The notes under the pieces: generated by a model
Database searches by the model: none
Seen by the model: the letters and a program-made list of their open reading frames with translations, nothing else
Told to the model about the DNA's origin: nothing
Shown: positions 17,555 to 25,454 of the stretch, piece after piece
Numbering within the stretch: the first letter of the stretch is position 1
How the letters are laid out: the number at the start of each line of letters is the position of its first letter
Made by a program: the position numbers and the translations under genes
From: Streptomyces sp. NBC_00663
GTDB taxonomy: Bacteria > Actinomycetota > Actinomycetes > Streptomycetales > Streptomycetaceae
DNA: 64,000 nt
NCBI RefSeq assembly: GCF_036226885.1
Contig: NZ_CP109027.1
Span: 9,795,625 to 9,859,624 of the forward strand
Direction of reading: 5' to 3'

Positions 17555-18962
17555 TAGTGCTTCGTTAGGTCTGTTCGTTGATGCTGATCAAGAGCATGTT
17601 GGTCGTGTGGATTCACATGAAGTGAGCCGATTACGGGCGGCGTTGGCGGTGTTTGTGGCGGATGTCTTCGCCTCGGTGCCGCGTACGGATCAGCGGGCCA
17701 AGGGCGAGTGTTATCTACGAGGCCTGATGCTCGACGGTCGGCGCAAGTCGATCCAGCCGATGGCCGAGCGTCTGCCGGACGGGAACATGCAAGCCCTGCA
17801 GCAGTTCGTGAACCAGTCACCGTGGGATCCGCTGCCGGTCAGGCAGCGGATCGCCGAGCGGCTGTCCACAGTCGTCAGGCCCGAGGTGTGGGTGATTGAC
17901 GATGTGTCGTTTCCCAAGTGCGGCAAGGCCTCGGTCGGGGTGGCCCGCCAGTACTGCGGAGCGGTCGGCAAGCGGGCGAACTGCCAGGTCGCAGTCAGTG
18001 TCCATGCCGCCACCGACACCGCCTCGTGCCCCTTGGAGTGGCAGTTGTATCTGCCGCGGGAATGGACGGACGAGCCCGACCGCTGCCGCAGGGCAGGCGT
18101 CCCCGAGGACGTGGTGCACCGGGAGAAGTGGCGTCTCGCGCTCGGCCTGCTGGACACACTCGCCAAGTGGCAGGTGGAGGCGCCGGTCGTGGTCGCCGAC
18201 GCCGGCTACGGCGTCAGCACACCGTTCCGGCTCGGTCTCCAGGAGCGAGGGCTGTCCTATGTCCTGGCCCTGCAGGGGAAGGAAGTCGCTCATCCGGAGG
18301 ATATCGAGCCGCACCAGCCCGCCTGTGGCGGGCTTGGGCCGCCCACCCTGCCCCGCTACCGCACCCCGCCGCGAGCCCTCTCCATCCTTGCGGCGGAGGC
18401 GGGTGCGGAGCGATTCTCCGAGGTGACCTGGCGGCAGGGCAGCAAGGGCGCGATGACCTCACGATTCACGGTGCTGACGGTGCGGCCCGCGGGCAAACTG
18501 TCCCTGGCCGCCGCTCAGGAATCGAGTGGGGGCCGCAGCGAGTGGGACGGTGTCCTGCCCACCCAGACCCTCCTGGTCGAATGGCCGGACGGCCAGGACA
18601 GCCCTACGGACTACTGGATATCGAACCTGCCGCCTGATACGCCGACCGCTGACCTGGTGCGGTGGGCGAAGATGCGCTGGCGGATCGAACATGACTACCG
18701 CGAGCTCAAACACGGCCTGGGGCTCGACCACTTCGAAGGCCGAACCTGGCGCGGCTGGCACCACCACGTCACCCTCGTCACCGCCGCGCAGGCATTCCTC
18801 ACCCTCCGCAGGCTCGACCCAAAAGTCGAGGCACCTCCCCGAGCCTCTACCAGACCCTCGACGCACTCCAAGACCTGCTGAGGTGCTGGACCGGCACATG
18901 CAGCACCTGCGGTCGCCGTCGCCCCCTCAATACCAGCAGAACCAGAACCTAACGAAGCACTA
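17555..18962. mobile_element. IS701-family insertion sequence
   Basis: Perfect 16-bp inverted ends, TAGTGCTTCGTTAGGT at 17555-17570 and its complement at 18947-18962, flank one transposase gene. The right end is followed by CTAG, but the left flank does not match, so no clean four-base target duplication is visible. The length of 1.4 kb is normal for the family. Confidence 0.88.
17607..18881 (+). CDS. IS701-family transposase
   Basis: The 424-residue product has an N-terminal domain (RAKGECYLRGLMLDGRRKSI), then VWVIDDVSFPKCGKASVGVA with the first catalytic Asp, VVVADAGYGVSTPFRLGLQE with the second, and the Glu region MRWRIEHDYRELKHGLGLDH. These are the DDE_5 domain motifs. The last ~20 codons leave the expected frame: the usual end (LDALQDLLRCWTGTCSTCG) is readable in the +1 frame at 18850-18950. 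The C-terminus is thus altered by a frameshift, and activity is uncertain. Confidence 0.85.
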   Translation: MDSHEVSRLRAALAVFVADVFASVPRTDQRAKGECYLRGLMLDGRRKSIQPMAERLPDGNMQALQQFVNQSPWDPLPVRQRIAERLSTVVRPEVWVIDDVSFPKCGKASVGVARQYCGAVGKRANCQVAVSVHAATDTASCPLEWQLYLPREWTDEPDRCRRAGVPEDVVHREKWRLALGLLDTLAKWQVEAPVVVADAGYGVSTPFRLGLQERGLSYVLALQGKEVAHPEDIEPHQPACGGLGPPTLPRYRTPPRALSILAAEAGAERFSEVTWRQGSKGAMTSRFTVLTVRPAGKLSLAAAQESSGGRSEWDGVLPTQTLLVEWPDGQDSPTDYWISNLPPDTPTADLVRWAKMRWRIEHDYRELKHGLGLDHFEGRTWRGWHHHVTLVTAAQAFLTLRRLDPKVEAPPRASTRPSTHSKTC

Positions 18963-19306
18963 CTAGACCCTAGGGAACGCGGCTTCACCGAGGTCTGTGG
19001 TCGCAGCCCATCGCATGCGCAAGTCCGCGCGTGCGCGGTTGTGGGTGCTGCTGCGAGCCGCGCGTTGATGAACACCTGCGCATGGCCAGCCGGGTCGGCA
19101 GTCACTGCCGTGACGGGCTGCGCAGCGCTCCGGCCGCGATGACTGTCCACACCACTATCCGTGACAGGCGCATCCGGCGTCGCATCGCCTCCGGGCGGGC
19201 GCCTGCGGCCACTACGTCAGCACCTTCCCAGGGTGGGGCGTGCCTTCGATGAGGCATCGTCAACCTCTTGGACTGGCACGGATGTTGCTGGTCAGGAGAT
19301 CTGCTG

Positions 19307-19352
19307 GCCCTGACCAGACCATCGACCAGGTCAGGCTGACCACGGTCACGAT
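19307..19352 (+). repeat. Left arm of 46-bp inverted repeat
   Basis: It begins GCCCTGACCAGACCATCGAC and ends in CCACGGTCACGAT. It is inverted at 19755-19800 with two mismatches. Each arm contains five GGTCA/TGACC-like units. Confidence 0.85.
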
Positions 19353-19445
19353 GAGGACACGAACGGCGTGGTCAGGGCGTGGTCGGCCTGACCACCCCCT
19401 GATCACGGGCAGTGGTGTCGTGGGGGAGCGGGCACCGCCGCGTGT

Positions 19446-19680
19446 CTGCGCAGCGGAGTGTGCGCAGGGCGTGGGAGGGGCTGCTGTTGGTGTGCACAGT
19501 CCGAGGTCTTGGACCTGCGCAGGGGAGAGGTGCGCGACAGGCTGCGCACTCATGCGCATTCAGCGGTGCCGACGCCTGCGGCGCTGCGCAACGAAGTGGC
19601 CTGACCACTGCGCACCGTTCATGGTTGCGCAGGTCGCGTTGCGCATCGGGGCTGCGCGATGCTGCGCAGTCTGCTTGCGC
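19446..19680. repeat. Cluster of TGCGCA hexamers
   Basis: Eleven copies of the self-complementary TGCGCA occur in about 230 bp between the two inverted-repeat arms, with three more at about 19012, 19076 and 19125. The following base varies (G, A, C or T) and spacing is irregular. The density is far above chance even in high-GC DNA. Confidence 0.7.
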
Positions 19681-19754
19681 ATTCGAGTCAGGGGTGCGGC
19701 ATGGTCGGCCTGACCATGCCGTGACCATGGCTGACCACCGCGGATATTGCTCGG

Positions 19755-19800
19755 ATTGTGACCGTGGTCGGCCTGACCTGGTCGATGGTCTGGTCAGGGC
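19755..19800 (-). repeat. Right arm of 46-bp inverted repeat
   Basis: This is the reverse complement of 19307-19352 (44 of 46 identical). The arms are separated by 402 bp holding palindromes and TGCGCA hexamers. Confidence 0.85.
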
Positions 19801-19927
19801 TGCTGGCTGTGCTGGCGGTTATGGATCTCGCCTGCGCGTGCGCACGGAAAAGCCCTGACCGTATCCCCCTCCATGGCATGCGGCATGACCTTGCTGCGGA
19901 CGGCTGCCCGGCGTGTGGGGGAGCGCA

Positions 19928-21349
19928 GTGAGCCACAGGGCGGGACTCCGCCGGGGTGTGATGACGGGAGATCGGTTCACGCAGATCGCCAACGGCCTGC
20001 TGCGTGATCCTCAGCTGTCGTTCAGGGCCAAGGGAATTTTCGGCTATCTCAGTACCCATCGGGCAGGCTGGGAGATCACCCTTGCCGACCTGGTGGAGGT
20101 CGGTCCGGACGGGCGGGATGCCGTCCGGGCAGGCCTGGGTGAACTACAGGCCCGCGGCTACCTCGTACGCGCCCAGTTGCGGCGCACCGCCGGCACCCTC
20201 GGCGAGAGCGTCTACTGTCTCACCGACACCCTCGCGACCGGCGACACCAGACCCCGTGCCGCAACCGCATCTGCGCCTTCCCCGGCGGCGACGCCAGGCA
20301 CCTGGGCGGGGATCCGCCGGAATGTGGTGGCAGTGGATCAGTTCGCCCAGATCGCCAACCGTCTTTTCCGTGATCCCCGTTTGTCCTTCAAGGCGAAGGG
20401 GTTGTTCGGGCTGATCAGCACGCACCGTGACGGCTGGCGCATCACCGTCGCCGACTTGGCACGCCACAGCCGCAATGGCGCCGTGGTCGTCAGGAGCGGC
20501 CTCACGGAGTTGGAGAGGCATGGCTTCCTGGTGCGAGAGCGCACCCGTCACGAGGACGGCACCCTGGGCGGGACCGTGTATGTCATCACCGACCAGCCGG
20601 TCCCCCAACCGTGCAGGTCGCAGCCAGTGTCGGGATTTCCACCAGTGGATGAGCCGACGTCGGCTCATCAGCCCACTAAGAACACCATCGTTAAGAAGAC
20701 CAACCAGCAGAACACCAACCCCCTCCCTCCGTGCCCCCGCGGCGACAACGCACGTGGTCCGTCGGCGGAAATGCCCGAGGGACGGGCTGCACCAGCGGCG
20801 CCAGTTCTCGCCCCCGGCACGCGGCTGCTGCTGTCGATCGGATCCGCCCACCCTGAACTGCTGCTGCAGGAAAAGGCTTTGCACGACCAGGGCGGGGTGG
20901 TGACCGCGATGCTGGACGCCGGCTGGAGCACCGGGCAGCTGCGCCACGTCATCACCAGCCGCCCGCTGCCGGGCCGGATCCGCACCTCCGTCGACGCTAT
21001 CGTCGCCGCCCGCCTACGCTCCGCCCAGCTCTACCCGCCCCCTGCCGCTAACAGCCACCCCACCGACCGGGACGAGGCCGTGCGGACGCCGCAGCCCTCT
21101 ACGGCCTCTGCCGCCGACCGCACGGTCGACGAGGCGATCGCCTACCGGGCGCTCGTGGAGTGCTCCGGTTGCGGCACACCCGCCACCGCCCCCGGTCAGG
21201 ACCTGTGCCCGGCCTGCCTGGGCTGGCCGCTGTGCCGCACCTGCCCCGGACCGACTCCCCGGCGGGCTCACCCCGACGGCGACGGCTGCTGCTCGACATG
21301 CGCCTCCGCCCTGACCACGACCGGCCTCCTGGAAGCGAGCCCGTCATGA
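19928..21349 (+). CDS. Tandem winged-helix DNA-binding protein with zinc-finger tail
   Basis: GTG 19928 lies 5 bases after GGGGGAG. The 473-residue product has two homologous winged-helix units: DRFTQIANGLLRDPQLSFRA to ARGYLVRAQ (about 15-80), and DQFAQIANRLFRDPRLSFKA to RHGFLVRERTRHEDGTLGGT (about 135-220). A Pro/Ala linker follows, and the C-terminus is Cys-rich with four CxxC pairs (CSGCG, CPACL, CRTCP, CSTCA) fitting two zinc sites. Such proteins are common on Streptomyces plasmids and integrative elements, where they are annotated as HTH or replication-associated. It probably binds the repeats immediately upstream. It overlaps the next gene (ATGA). Confidence 0.75.
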   Translation: MSHRAGLRRGVMTGDRFTQIANGLLRDPQLSFRAKGIFGYLSTHRAGWEITLADLVEVGPDGRDAVRAGLGELQARGYLVRAQLRRTAGTLGESVYCLTDTLATGDTRPRAATASAPSPAATPGTWAGIRRNVVAVDQFAQIANRLFRDPRLSFKAKGLFGLISTHRDGWRITVADLARHSRNGAVVVRSGLTELERHGFLVRERTRHEDGTLGGTVYVITDQPVPQPCRSQPVSGFPPVDEPTSAHQPTKNTIVKKTNQQNTNPLPPCPRGDNARGPSAEMPEGRAAPAAPVLAPGTRLLLSIGSAHPELLLQEKALHDQGGVVTAMLDAGWSTGQLRHVITSRPLPGRIRTSVDAIVAARLRSAQLYPPPAANSHPTDRDEAVRTPQPSTASAADRTVDEAIAYRALVECSGCGTPATAPGQDLCPACLGWPLCRTCPGPTPRRAHPDGDGCCSTCASALTTTGLLEASPS

Positions 21350-22599
21350 CCGACACTCCCCGCACGCCCCCGCAGTCGACGGCCGGGCAGCCTCTGCGCC
21401 CTTTCGCCCGGCAGCCGCGGCAGTGGGAAAAGGAACAGTTCCGTGTGCTGCGGCGGGGCCACGTCTGCCCGGGTGCAGGATGCGCCGGCATGTGTGAGCC
21501 CGCGCTCGTGGTGGAGCGCACGGGCTGGGGGTGGCTTGCCTGGACGGTGCCCGATGACGGCACACTGCCTCAACTCCCGCAGCAGGTCGGCGTGGTCATC
21601 CCTGGTGCGACGCTGGCGCAGCAGCTGGCCTTGCGCTGGCTGACCCGCCGTCCGGCGACCCGCATTGCCCTGAACACCCACAGCTCCGCCGCGCTGCGGC
21701 TTTCTGCGATGACCGTGGGGGCTATCAGCTTCTGCGCTGCCTTGTACGCGCTGCTAAGCGGCATCCCCGACGCCCTCGTGCTGCCAGTGATGCTGCTCGC
21801 CCCGCTGCTCACCGAGCGCCTTCCGGACTGGCTCGACGACCGGGCCGCACGGCACGTCCGCAGCGTTGAAGACGAGGCCGCCTGTCGCTACCTGCAGCGG
21901 CTTGCCGCACTACACACCTACCTTCTCCAGGCTGCTGCCGACAGCGGCGCTGATGGACTGCGCCGCCCGGCCGGGATCGGTCACCGCCTCCTGTGGGACG
22001 CCGCCGGCCTGCTTCAGACAGCAGACACCAAGTCCGTCTGCGCCGGGCTCATCGACATCGAGCGGCTGATGGTCCAGCTCGCCGACCACGTCGCCCAGAG
22101 CTTCAATCCCGCTGGTGCCGCAGCGCAGTCGGACCCGACAGACCGCCATCAGCCGCATGGCGGGCCAGGCCTGCTGGGCCCGCTCCCGCCCGGATTCGAG
22201 CCCGCAGCCTCACCAACTCATCAGCCCGCGCCCGCCACTTCACCGCTGAGGGGAACCCACTCCATGCACCAGACCAGGACTGACGGTTCGGCCCGCACCA
22301 TGGACACCTACCTGCTGTTCGCTCATGAGCCGTATTACCCCGACTCCGGCACCCAGGAGGTCAACACCACCGTGGTCGCGGCCGACACCCTGCTCCACCC
22401 CCAGGTGCGACAGCCCGACGGCGCCCGGATCCACGACCGCCTCACCCAGGCACGCACCCCTGAGAGATCATCCCCCTCTCCACGCTCACCCATGAACTGG
22501 GCGGCGGTACCGACTGGCCCCAGGTCGGCGACTGGGAGACGGTCACCACCGACCTCGTACACCTCGTCCGCGCAGGTGAGTGCGACGCCCTCAGCCTAG
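21346..22599 (+). CDS. Two-TM membrane protein, partner of the winged-helix gene
   Basis: ATG 21346 overlaps the previous stop by four bases. After a ~60-residue N-terminus with HVCPGAGCAGMCEPALVVER there are two adjacent hydrophobic helices (about 125-165: MTVGAISFCAALYALLSGIP and DALVLPVMLLAPLLTERLPD) and a cytoplasmic helical domain (RYLQRLAALHTYLLQAAADS). Similarity to one protein ends near 22250. The frame then runs without a stop into what looks like a separate downstream gene with its own GAGGGG and ATG 22264. The natural stop may have been lost. The function is unknown; pairing with the preceding gene suggests plasmid biology. Confidence 0.6.
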   Translation: MTDTPRTPPQSTAGQPLRPFARQPRQWEKEQFRVLRRGHVCPGAGCAGMCEPALVVERTGWGWLAWTVPDDGTLPQLPQQVGVVIPGATLAQQLALRWLTRRPATRIALNTHSSAALRLSAMTVGAISFCAALYALLSGIPDALVLPVMLLAPLLTERLPDWLDDRAARHVRSVEDEAACRYLQRLAALHTYLLQAAADSGADGLRRPAGIGHRLLWDAAGLLQTADTKSVCAGLIDIERLMVQLADHVAQSFNPAGAAAQSDPTDRHQPHGGPGLLGPLPPGFEPAASPTHQPAPATSPLRGTHSMHQTRTDGSARTMDTYLLFAHEPYYPDSGTQEVNTTVVAADTLLHPQVRQPDGARIHDRLTQARTPERSSPSPRSPMNWAAVPTGPRSATGRRSPPTSYTSSAQVSATPSA

Positions 22600-22811
22600 G
22601 CCTGCCCGAGATCGGACGCGCCCTCCTCTGCGCCGGCCCCCACAGTCACGTCCGCGTCTTTGACGCTACCGCTGGCCAAGTCATCACCTATGGACCGCAG
22701 GAGCGCGCCGCAGTCTTGGACGAGGCCGACAGGTTCCTCACGGGACTGGTTGCTGAGCAGGCATTCTGGCCGGGCGACGGGCTACTTCCGCCGACTTTCA
22801 GGCAGCCGTAA
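22264..22811 (+). pseudogene. Unknown gene with a two-base GA insertion
   Basis: GAGGGG precedes ATG 22264 (MHQTRTDGSARTMDTYLLFA, HEPYYPDSGTQEVNTTVVAA). At 22462-22467 the GAGAGA tract is two bases too long. The continuation in the shifted frame is convincing protein: IIPLSTLTHELGGGTDWPQV, GECDALSLGLPEIGRALLCA, AAVLDEADRFLTGLVAEQAF, ending at TAA 22809. The repaired product would have about 181 residues. I do not recognise the family. Confidence 0.65.
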
Positions 22812-23101
22812 GGCTCAGCACTCTTCGCAGACACGGCATAGATCTGAGACCGGCTCGCGCTGTTTGTTCCGGCGGGAACTCCCGCATTGGCCAGCTGCAC
22901 TGGACGGCAGAGTCAGTTCATCCGGCGCCCGGAGACGAGGATGTGTCACCGGGCGAGGGTGCTCCGCCCGTCGTCGAGTCAGGACAGCAGGGTACGGGGA
23001 GAGGGACGCTGGCCGCCGTGAAGCTGCCACGCGTCGTCCTAAGTGCACCGATCACGACTACGACTTGTCCGGCCGGCCACGTTGCTGATCAGGGTGCAAC
23101 A
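22812..23101. other. Intergenic stretch without a gene
   Basis: No supportable coding frame is present. The last ~45 bases resemble the leader of the small gene at 17515 (shared CCGGCC-N-CGTTGCTG and AGGGTGC blocks). Confidence 0.4.
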
Positions 23102-23179
23102 GTGTCCAAGCCGAGCGCGAGCAACGAGACCAACAACAGGGTCTGCCAGTGGCTCGAGCTATGGGCCGAGACATCGTGA
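23102..23179 (+). pseudogene. Truncated paralogue of the 17252-17515 gene
   Basis: GTG 23102 starts VSKPSASNETNNRVCQWLEL and meets a stop after 25 codons. The intact paralogue continues for about 60 more residues. Leader similarity shows this is a copy of the whole 5' region. Confidence 0.6.
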
Positions 23180-23299
23180 TCACGTTGTCGCCTCACGGCG
23201 ACCGATTCCCGATCTCCGCCCGCTGGTAGCCTCTGCACGCGCTGACCAGCGTAGCCGTCCTGGAATCGATCCTGCGGCTCGTTTCTTGGAAAGAGTGAC

Positions 23300-23821
23300 G
23301 TGATCAAGCGGGTGCACATGACCGCCGGAGCGGTTTTAGCGGCAGCCATAGTTCTGTCCGCCTGCGGCGCTACGAAGTCGGACAAAGCGAACTCCACACC
23401 GCAGCCTGCATCAACGGCAAAGTCTGGCAGCTCGGTCGGCGCCCCCAATGCCGACCCCATGTCGAGTACCGCTGAAAGTGGCGGCCAGAGTTCGCGGCCG
23501 ACCGCCCCATCCACCCCCACGGCGTCGCCCTCCGTCACTACCCGGCCTCTGAAGGACGGCACCGCCGTGCTCACGCACTGCGCGGACACGGACGACCCGT
23601 ACGCGACCGTCGCGGTTCGGAATCCGAACGGGCGCCAGGGTCTCTTCGCCGTGAGAATCAGCTACAAGACCGCAAACGGCTTCACCATGGCCGAGACCTA
23701 CGACCAGGTGTCGGTGCCTGCGAAGAGCAAGGCGGAGCTCCGGGTGGCCGTCGCCAGCACAGGCCACGTGGGCGAGATCGCTCGCTGTGAGGTCAATCCA
23801 CGGGCCGCTGCCGTGCGGTGA
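23300..23821 (+). CDS. Secreted lipoprotein of unknown function, TTA codon
   Basis: The 173-residue product begins with a lipoprotein signal, AGAVLAAAIVLSACGAT, lipobox LSAC with Cys at about 22. A Ser/Thr/Pro-rich linker (about 25-85) is followed by a C-terminal beta-sandwich-like domain (ATVAVRNPNGRQGLFAVRIS, YDQVSVPAKSKAELRVAVAS) with two Cys (about 94 and 163). It should be membrane-anchored and face the wall. Codon 13 is TTA (23336-23338), so in Streptomyces its translation would depend on the bldA tRNA and be development-linked. GAAAGAG precedes GTG 23300. Confidence 0.75.
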   Translation: MIKRVHMTAGAVLAAAIVLSACGATKSDKANSTPQPASTAKSGSSVGAPNADPMSSTAESGGQSSRPTAPSTPTASPSVTTRPLKDGTAVLTHCADTDDPYATVAVRNPNGRQGLFAVRISYKTANGFTMAETYDQVSVPAKSKAELRVAVASTGHVGEIARCEVNPRAAAVR

Positions 23822-23837
23822 CGACGGACGCGTAATG

Positions 23838-23965
23838 ACGTCCCCGCATCGCAAGTTCAAGAAGAACGCTCCCGCCTGGTAAGAGAAACGGCACGAACTT
23901 CAGCGCAAGGCGCACTCCTCACGGCGTATCCGCGTCGAGCACGGCATCGCCCACCTCACATGAGT
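23838..23965 (+). pseudogene. DDE transposase C-terminal scrap
   Basis: The plus strand encodes KRHELQRKAHSSRRIRVEHG, matching the catalytic-Glu region of DDE_Tnp_4 transposases (RRIRVEHGIAHLKNWR), preceded by an in-frame TAA. Only about 40 codons remain. Confidence 0.5.
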
Positions 23966-24380
23966 GACATCGTCCAAGCCGTCGCCCGTCTGCTCTCACA
24001 CCAGCGGACCACCACCCTTCGAAGAGGGCTGCCGAGATGCTCTGCGTGAGGTTCTCGGGGATCGTGCGTACCCACGGGCTGCGCACGGCCTGCTGCTGGG
24101 CCAAGGCGTAGTTGTAGTGGAACGTTCCTCGGTCGGCCCGGAAGAGGGGCGCGCCAGCCATCGAGCGCCACGCGAAGTGTGCCTGTCCCGTGGGGGTGCG
24201 TATATCGGCTGATTCTCCAGCGGAGTTCGTTTGTGGTCGACCTCATCGGCGATCTCGGCCACCTTGCGGGCACACGCAACCGCCTCCTGCGCAATTCGTC
24301 AACGACTGTGGGAGGTAGCCTCCGAGGGCGGGTCCGTGTCGGACGCAGCCGGTACGGACCCGCATCCGTGCCCACCAAGG
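23930..24380 (-). pseudogene. Degraded unknown gene
   Basis: Protein-like sequence is spread over two minus-strand frames: AEIADEVDHKRTPLENQPIY, and after a shift GAPLFRADRGTFHYNYALAQ, PWVRTIPENLTQSISAALFE. They may be parts of one gene (about 130 codons) broken by a frameshift near 24150. The family is not recognised. Confidence 0.35.
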
Positions 24381-24420
24381 GGTGCCGGCGGCGGCCTGCT
24401 GGTTGAGGCTCATCACTGCG

Positions 24421-24668
24421 CCAGTGTGTGCATCAGCTAGGTGCTCAGCTTCTTGCCCGGCAGGCTGGTGTGCTGCCGTCAGTCAGTCTGGACGGCAACC
24501 TCATCGAGGCGGTCCGGGCGGAAGGCGTGCCGGTTGCACAGCAAGTTCTGGAGCTGCCTGACGCCGATTCAGCGGAGGTCGCCGGGGTCTGGTAGCTGGT
24601 CAGCCACTTTGTCAGCTCGAACACCAAGGACTTCAGAGCGGGCTCGTCCACTTCGCAACGGAGGAAAT
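24421..24668 (+). pseudogene. Remnant of a gene paired with the SUKH gene
   Basis: One frame, not preserved from a start, reads GVLPSVSLDGNLIEAVRAEG then VPVAQQVLELPDADSAEVAG, a TAG at 24592-24594, and LVSHFVSSNTKDFRAGSSTS up to a stop that overlaps the ribosome site of the next gene. It may be the C-terminal end of a toxin or a first immunity gene, as expected upstream of a SUKH gene, but the identity is open. Confidence 0.35.
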
Positions 24669-24670
24669 GA

Positions 24671-25102
24671 ATGAATTCCGAAATGGTCACCCTGTTTGGC
24701 AACGGCGTCAGCGTAGAGGTGTCATCATCCTTCTTCTCGTACCGCGCGGACTCCGATCTCGTGCTCAGCGTCGACGAGAAAGGTGAAGGATATTACCGAA
24801 TCATGCACCTGGGTGAACATGTAGGAGTCTACGTGCATGCTAGTTCCGGCAAGATCTGCGCTGGACCCAATACGAGTCATCTGCTTTTCGGTAATTCAAC
24901 TATCTCGCATTTCGTCCAGTGTATGCAGGAAGTTGCGGACAGTTACCCGTGGTATGGCGAGGATCCGAAGGTTGATGAACTCATTAAGGCTGAACGCGAT
25001 CTGGAAGCCATCATTCAGAAGATCGACCCTCCTGCAGCCAGGGAGACTACTTTTTGGGCGAATTTCATTTCCGATGTGAGGATGGGCTGCTATGAGGACT
25101 GA
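24671..25102 (+). CDS. SUKH-family (SUKH-4-like) immunity protein
   Basis: This 143-residue protein follows GGAGGAA. The alpha/beta pattern with GYYRIMHLGEHVGVYVHASS, then SHLLFGNSTISHFVQCMQEV, is typical of SUKH-4 immunity proteins, which neutralise contact-dependent or secreted toxins in the cytoplasm. Base composition is clearly less GC-rich than the neighbours, a sign of recent transfer. The expected toxin gene is not intact nearby; only a broken frame precedes it. It may be an orphan immunity gene against toxins of relatives. Confidence 0.7.
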   Translation: MNSEMVTLFGNGVSVEVSSSFFSYRADSDLVLSVDEKGEGYYRIMHLGEHVGVYVHASSGKICAGPNTSHLLFGNSTISHFVQCMQEVADSYPWYGEDPKVDELIKAERDLEAIIQKIDPPAARETTFWANFISDVRMGCYED

Positions 25103-25129
25103 AGCCTCCATATAAAGGCACGGTGCTAA

Positions 25130-25204
25130 GCGGTAGCGCCGCTGGTCAACGTCGGTGCGGCAGAGACTGTCGCCTGCTGCGGCATGCCGCCCGGCCACCC
25201 CTGA
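25130..25204 (+). pseudogene. Truncated first copy of the Cys-Cys peptide gene
   Basis: The 24 codons VAPLVNVGAAETVACCGMPP GHP (read from 25133) align with residues 17-43 of the intact peptide encoded at 25262. Shared positions are A-APL, VG, and ETVACCG. A TAA directly precedes it, so the signal-peptide half is missing. It marks a former tandem pair. Confidence 0.6.
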
Positions 25205-25210
25205 CAGGTG

Positions 25211-25234
25211 TTCCCCGGCGGAAAGGCCGGGGAA
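25211..25234 (+). terminator. Hairpin between the two peptide copies
   Basis: A 9-bp perfect stem, TTCCCCGGC with GCCGGGGAA, has a six-base loop and lies 17 bases before the ribosome site of the intact peptide gene. There is no T-tract. It may terminate upstream transcription or regulate the peptide gene. Confidence 0.5.
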
Positions 25235-25261
25235 GGCTTCCCTACCCGATAAGGAGATGCA

Positions 25262-25393
25262 GTGCGTAAGGCTGTAGTTGGTTTGTTCGTAGTGTTGGTG
25301 GCTGCGTTCGCGCTAGCACCGTTGGCCAGTGTCGGCCCGAGCGAGACCGTTGCCTGTTGCGGTGGCGGTGGCGGTGGCGGCGTGGACCACTGA
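25262..25393 (+). CDS. Small secreted peptide, Cys-Cys/poly-Gly
   Basis: GTG 25262 sits five bases after a strong AAGGAG. The 43-residue product has a basic start (VRKAVVG), a hydrophobic core and an AxA-type cleavage site (AFALA), leaving a mature peptide of about 24 residues: PLASVGPSETVACC followed by seven Gly and VDH. The vicinal Cys pair and the Gly run are unusual. The truncated copy upstream keeps the ETVACCG motif, so that part is the conserved core. A strong hairpin follows the gene. Possible roles are a secreted signal, a modified (RiPP-like) peptide or a metal-binding peptide; none is proven. It is too small for many automatic annotations. Confidence 0.65.
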   Translation: MRKAVVGLFVVLVAAFALAPLASVGPSETVACCGGGGGGGVDH

Positions 25394-25423
25394 AGGACGG
25401 TCACCTCCAACGCGATCCCTCGC

Positions 25424-25454
25424 CAGGGGCCGCCGGTCCTGCCGGCGGCCCCTG
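25424..25454 (+). terminator. Strong GC-rich terminator hairpin
   Basis: A 13-bp perfect stem (CAGGGGCCGCCGG and its complement) with a five-base loop lies 31 bases after the peptide gene. T-less hairpins like this commonly terminate in Streptomyces. Confidence 0.7.

Larger units (their letters stand above)
18963..19927. other. Repeat-rich intergenic region, origin- or partition-like
   Basis: About 960 bp has no credible gene. It is packed with short repeats: a 46-bp inverted repeat (19307-19352 and 19755-19800), many GGTCA/TGACC units including near-palindromes at 19378-19396 and 19700-19718, and about 14 TGCGCA hexamers between 19010 and 19680. It precedes a gene for a tandem winged-helix protein. 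Iteron-like DNA beside a DNA-binding protein gene is typical of plasmid replication, partition or transfer-control regions. The exact role is inferred. Confidence 0.55.

Noticed and set aside
17551..18966. CTAG target duplication for the IS701 element
   Set aside because: CTAG follows the right end, but the left flank reads AAGT/TTAG, so a true duplication is not shown.
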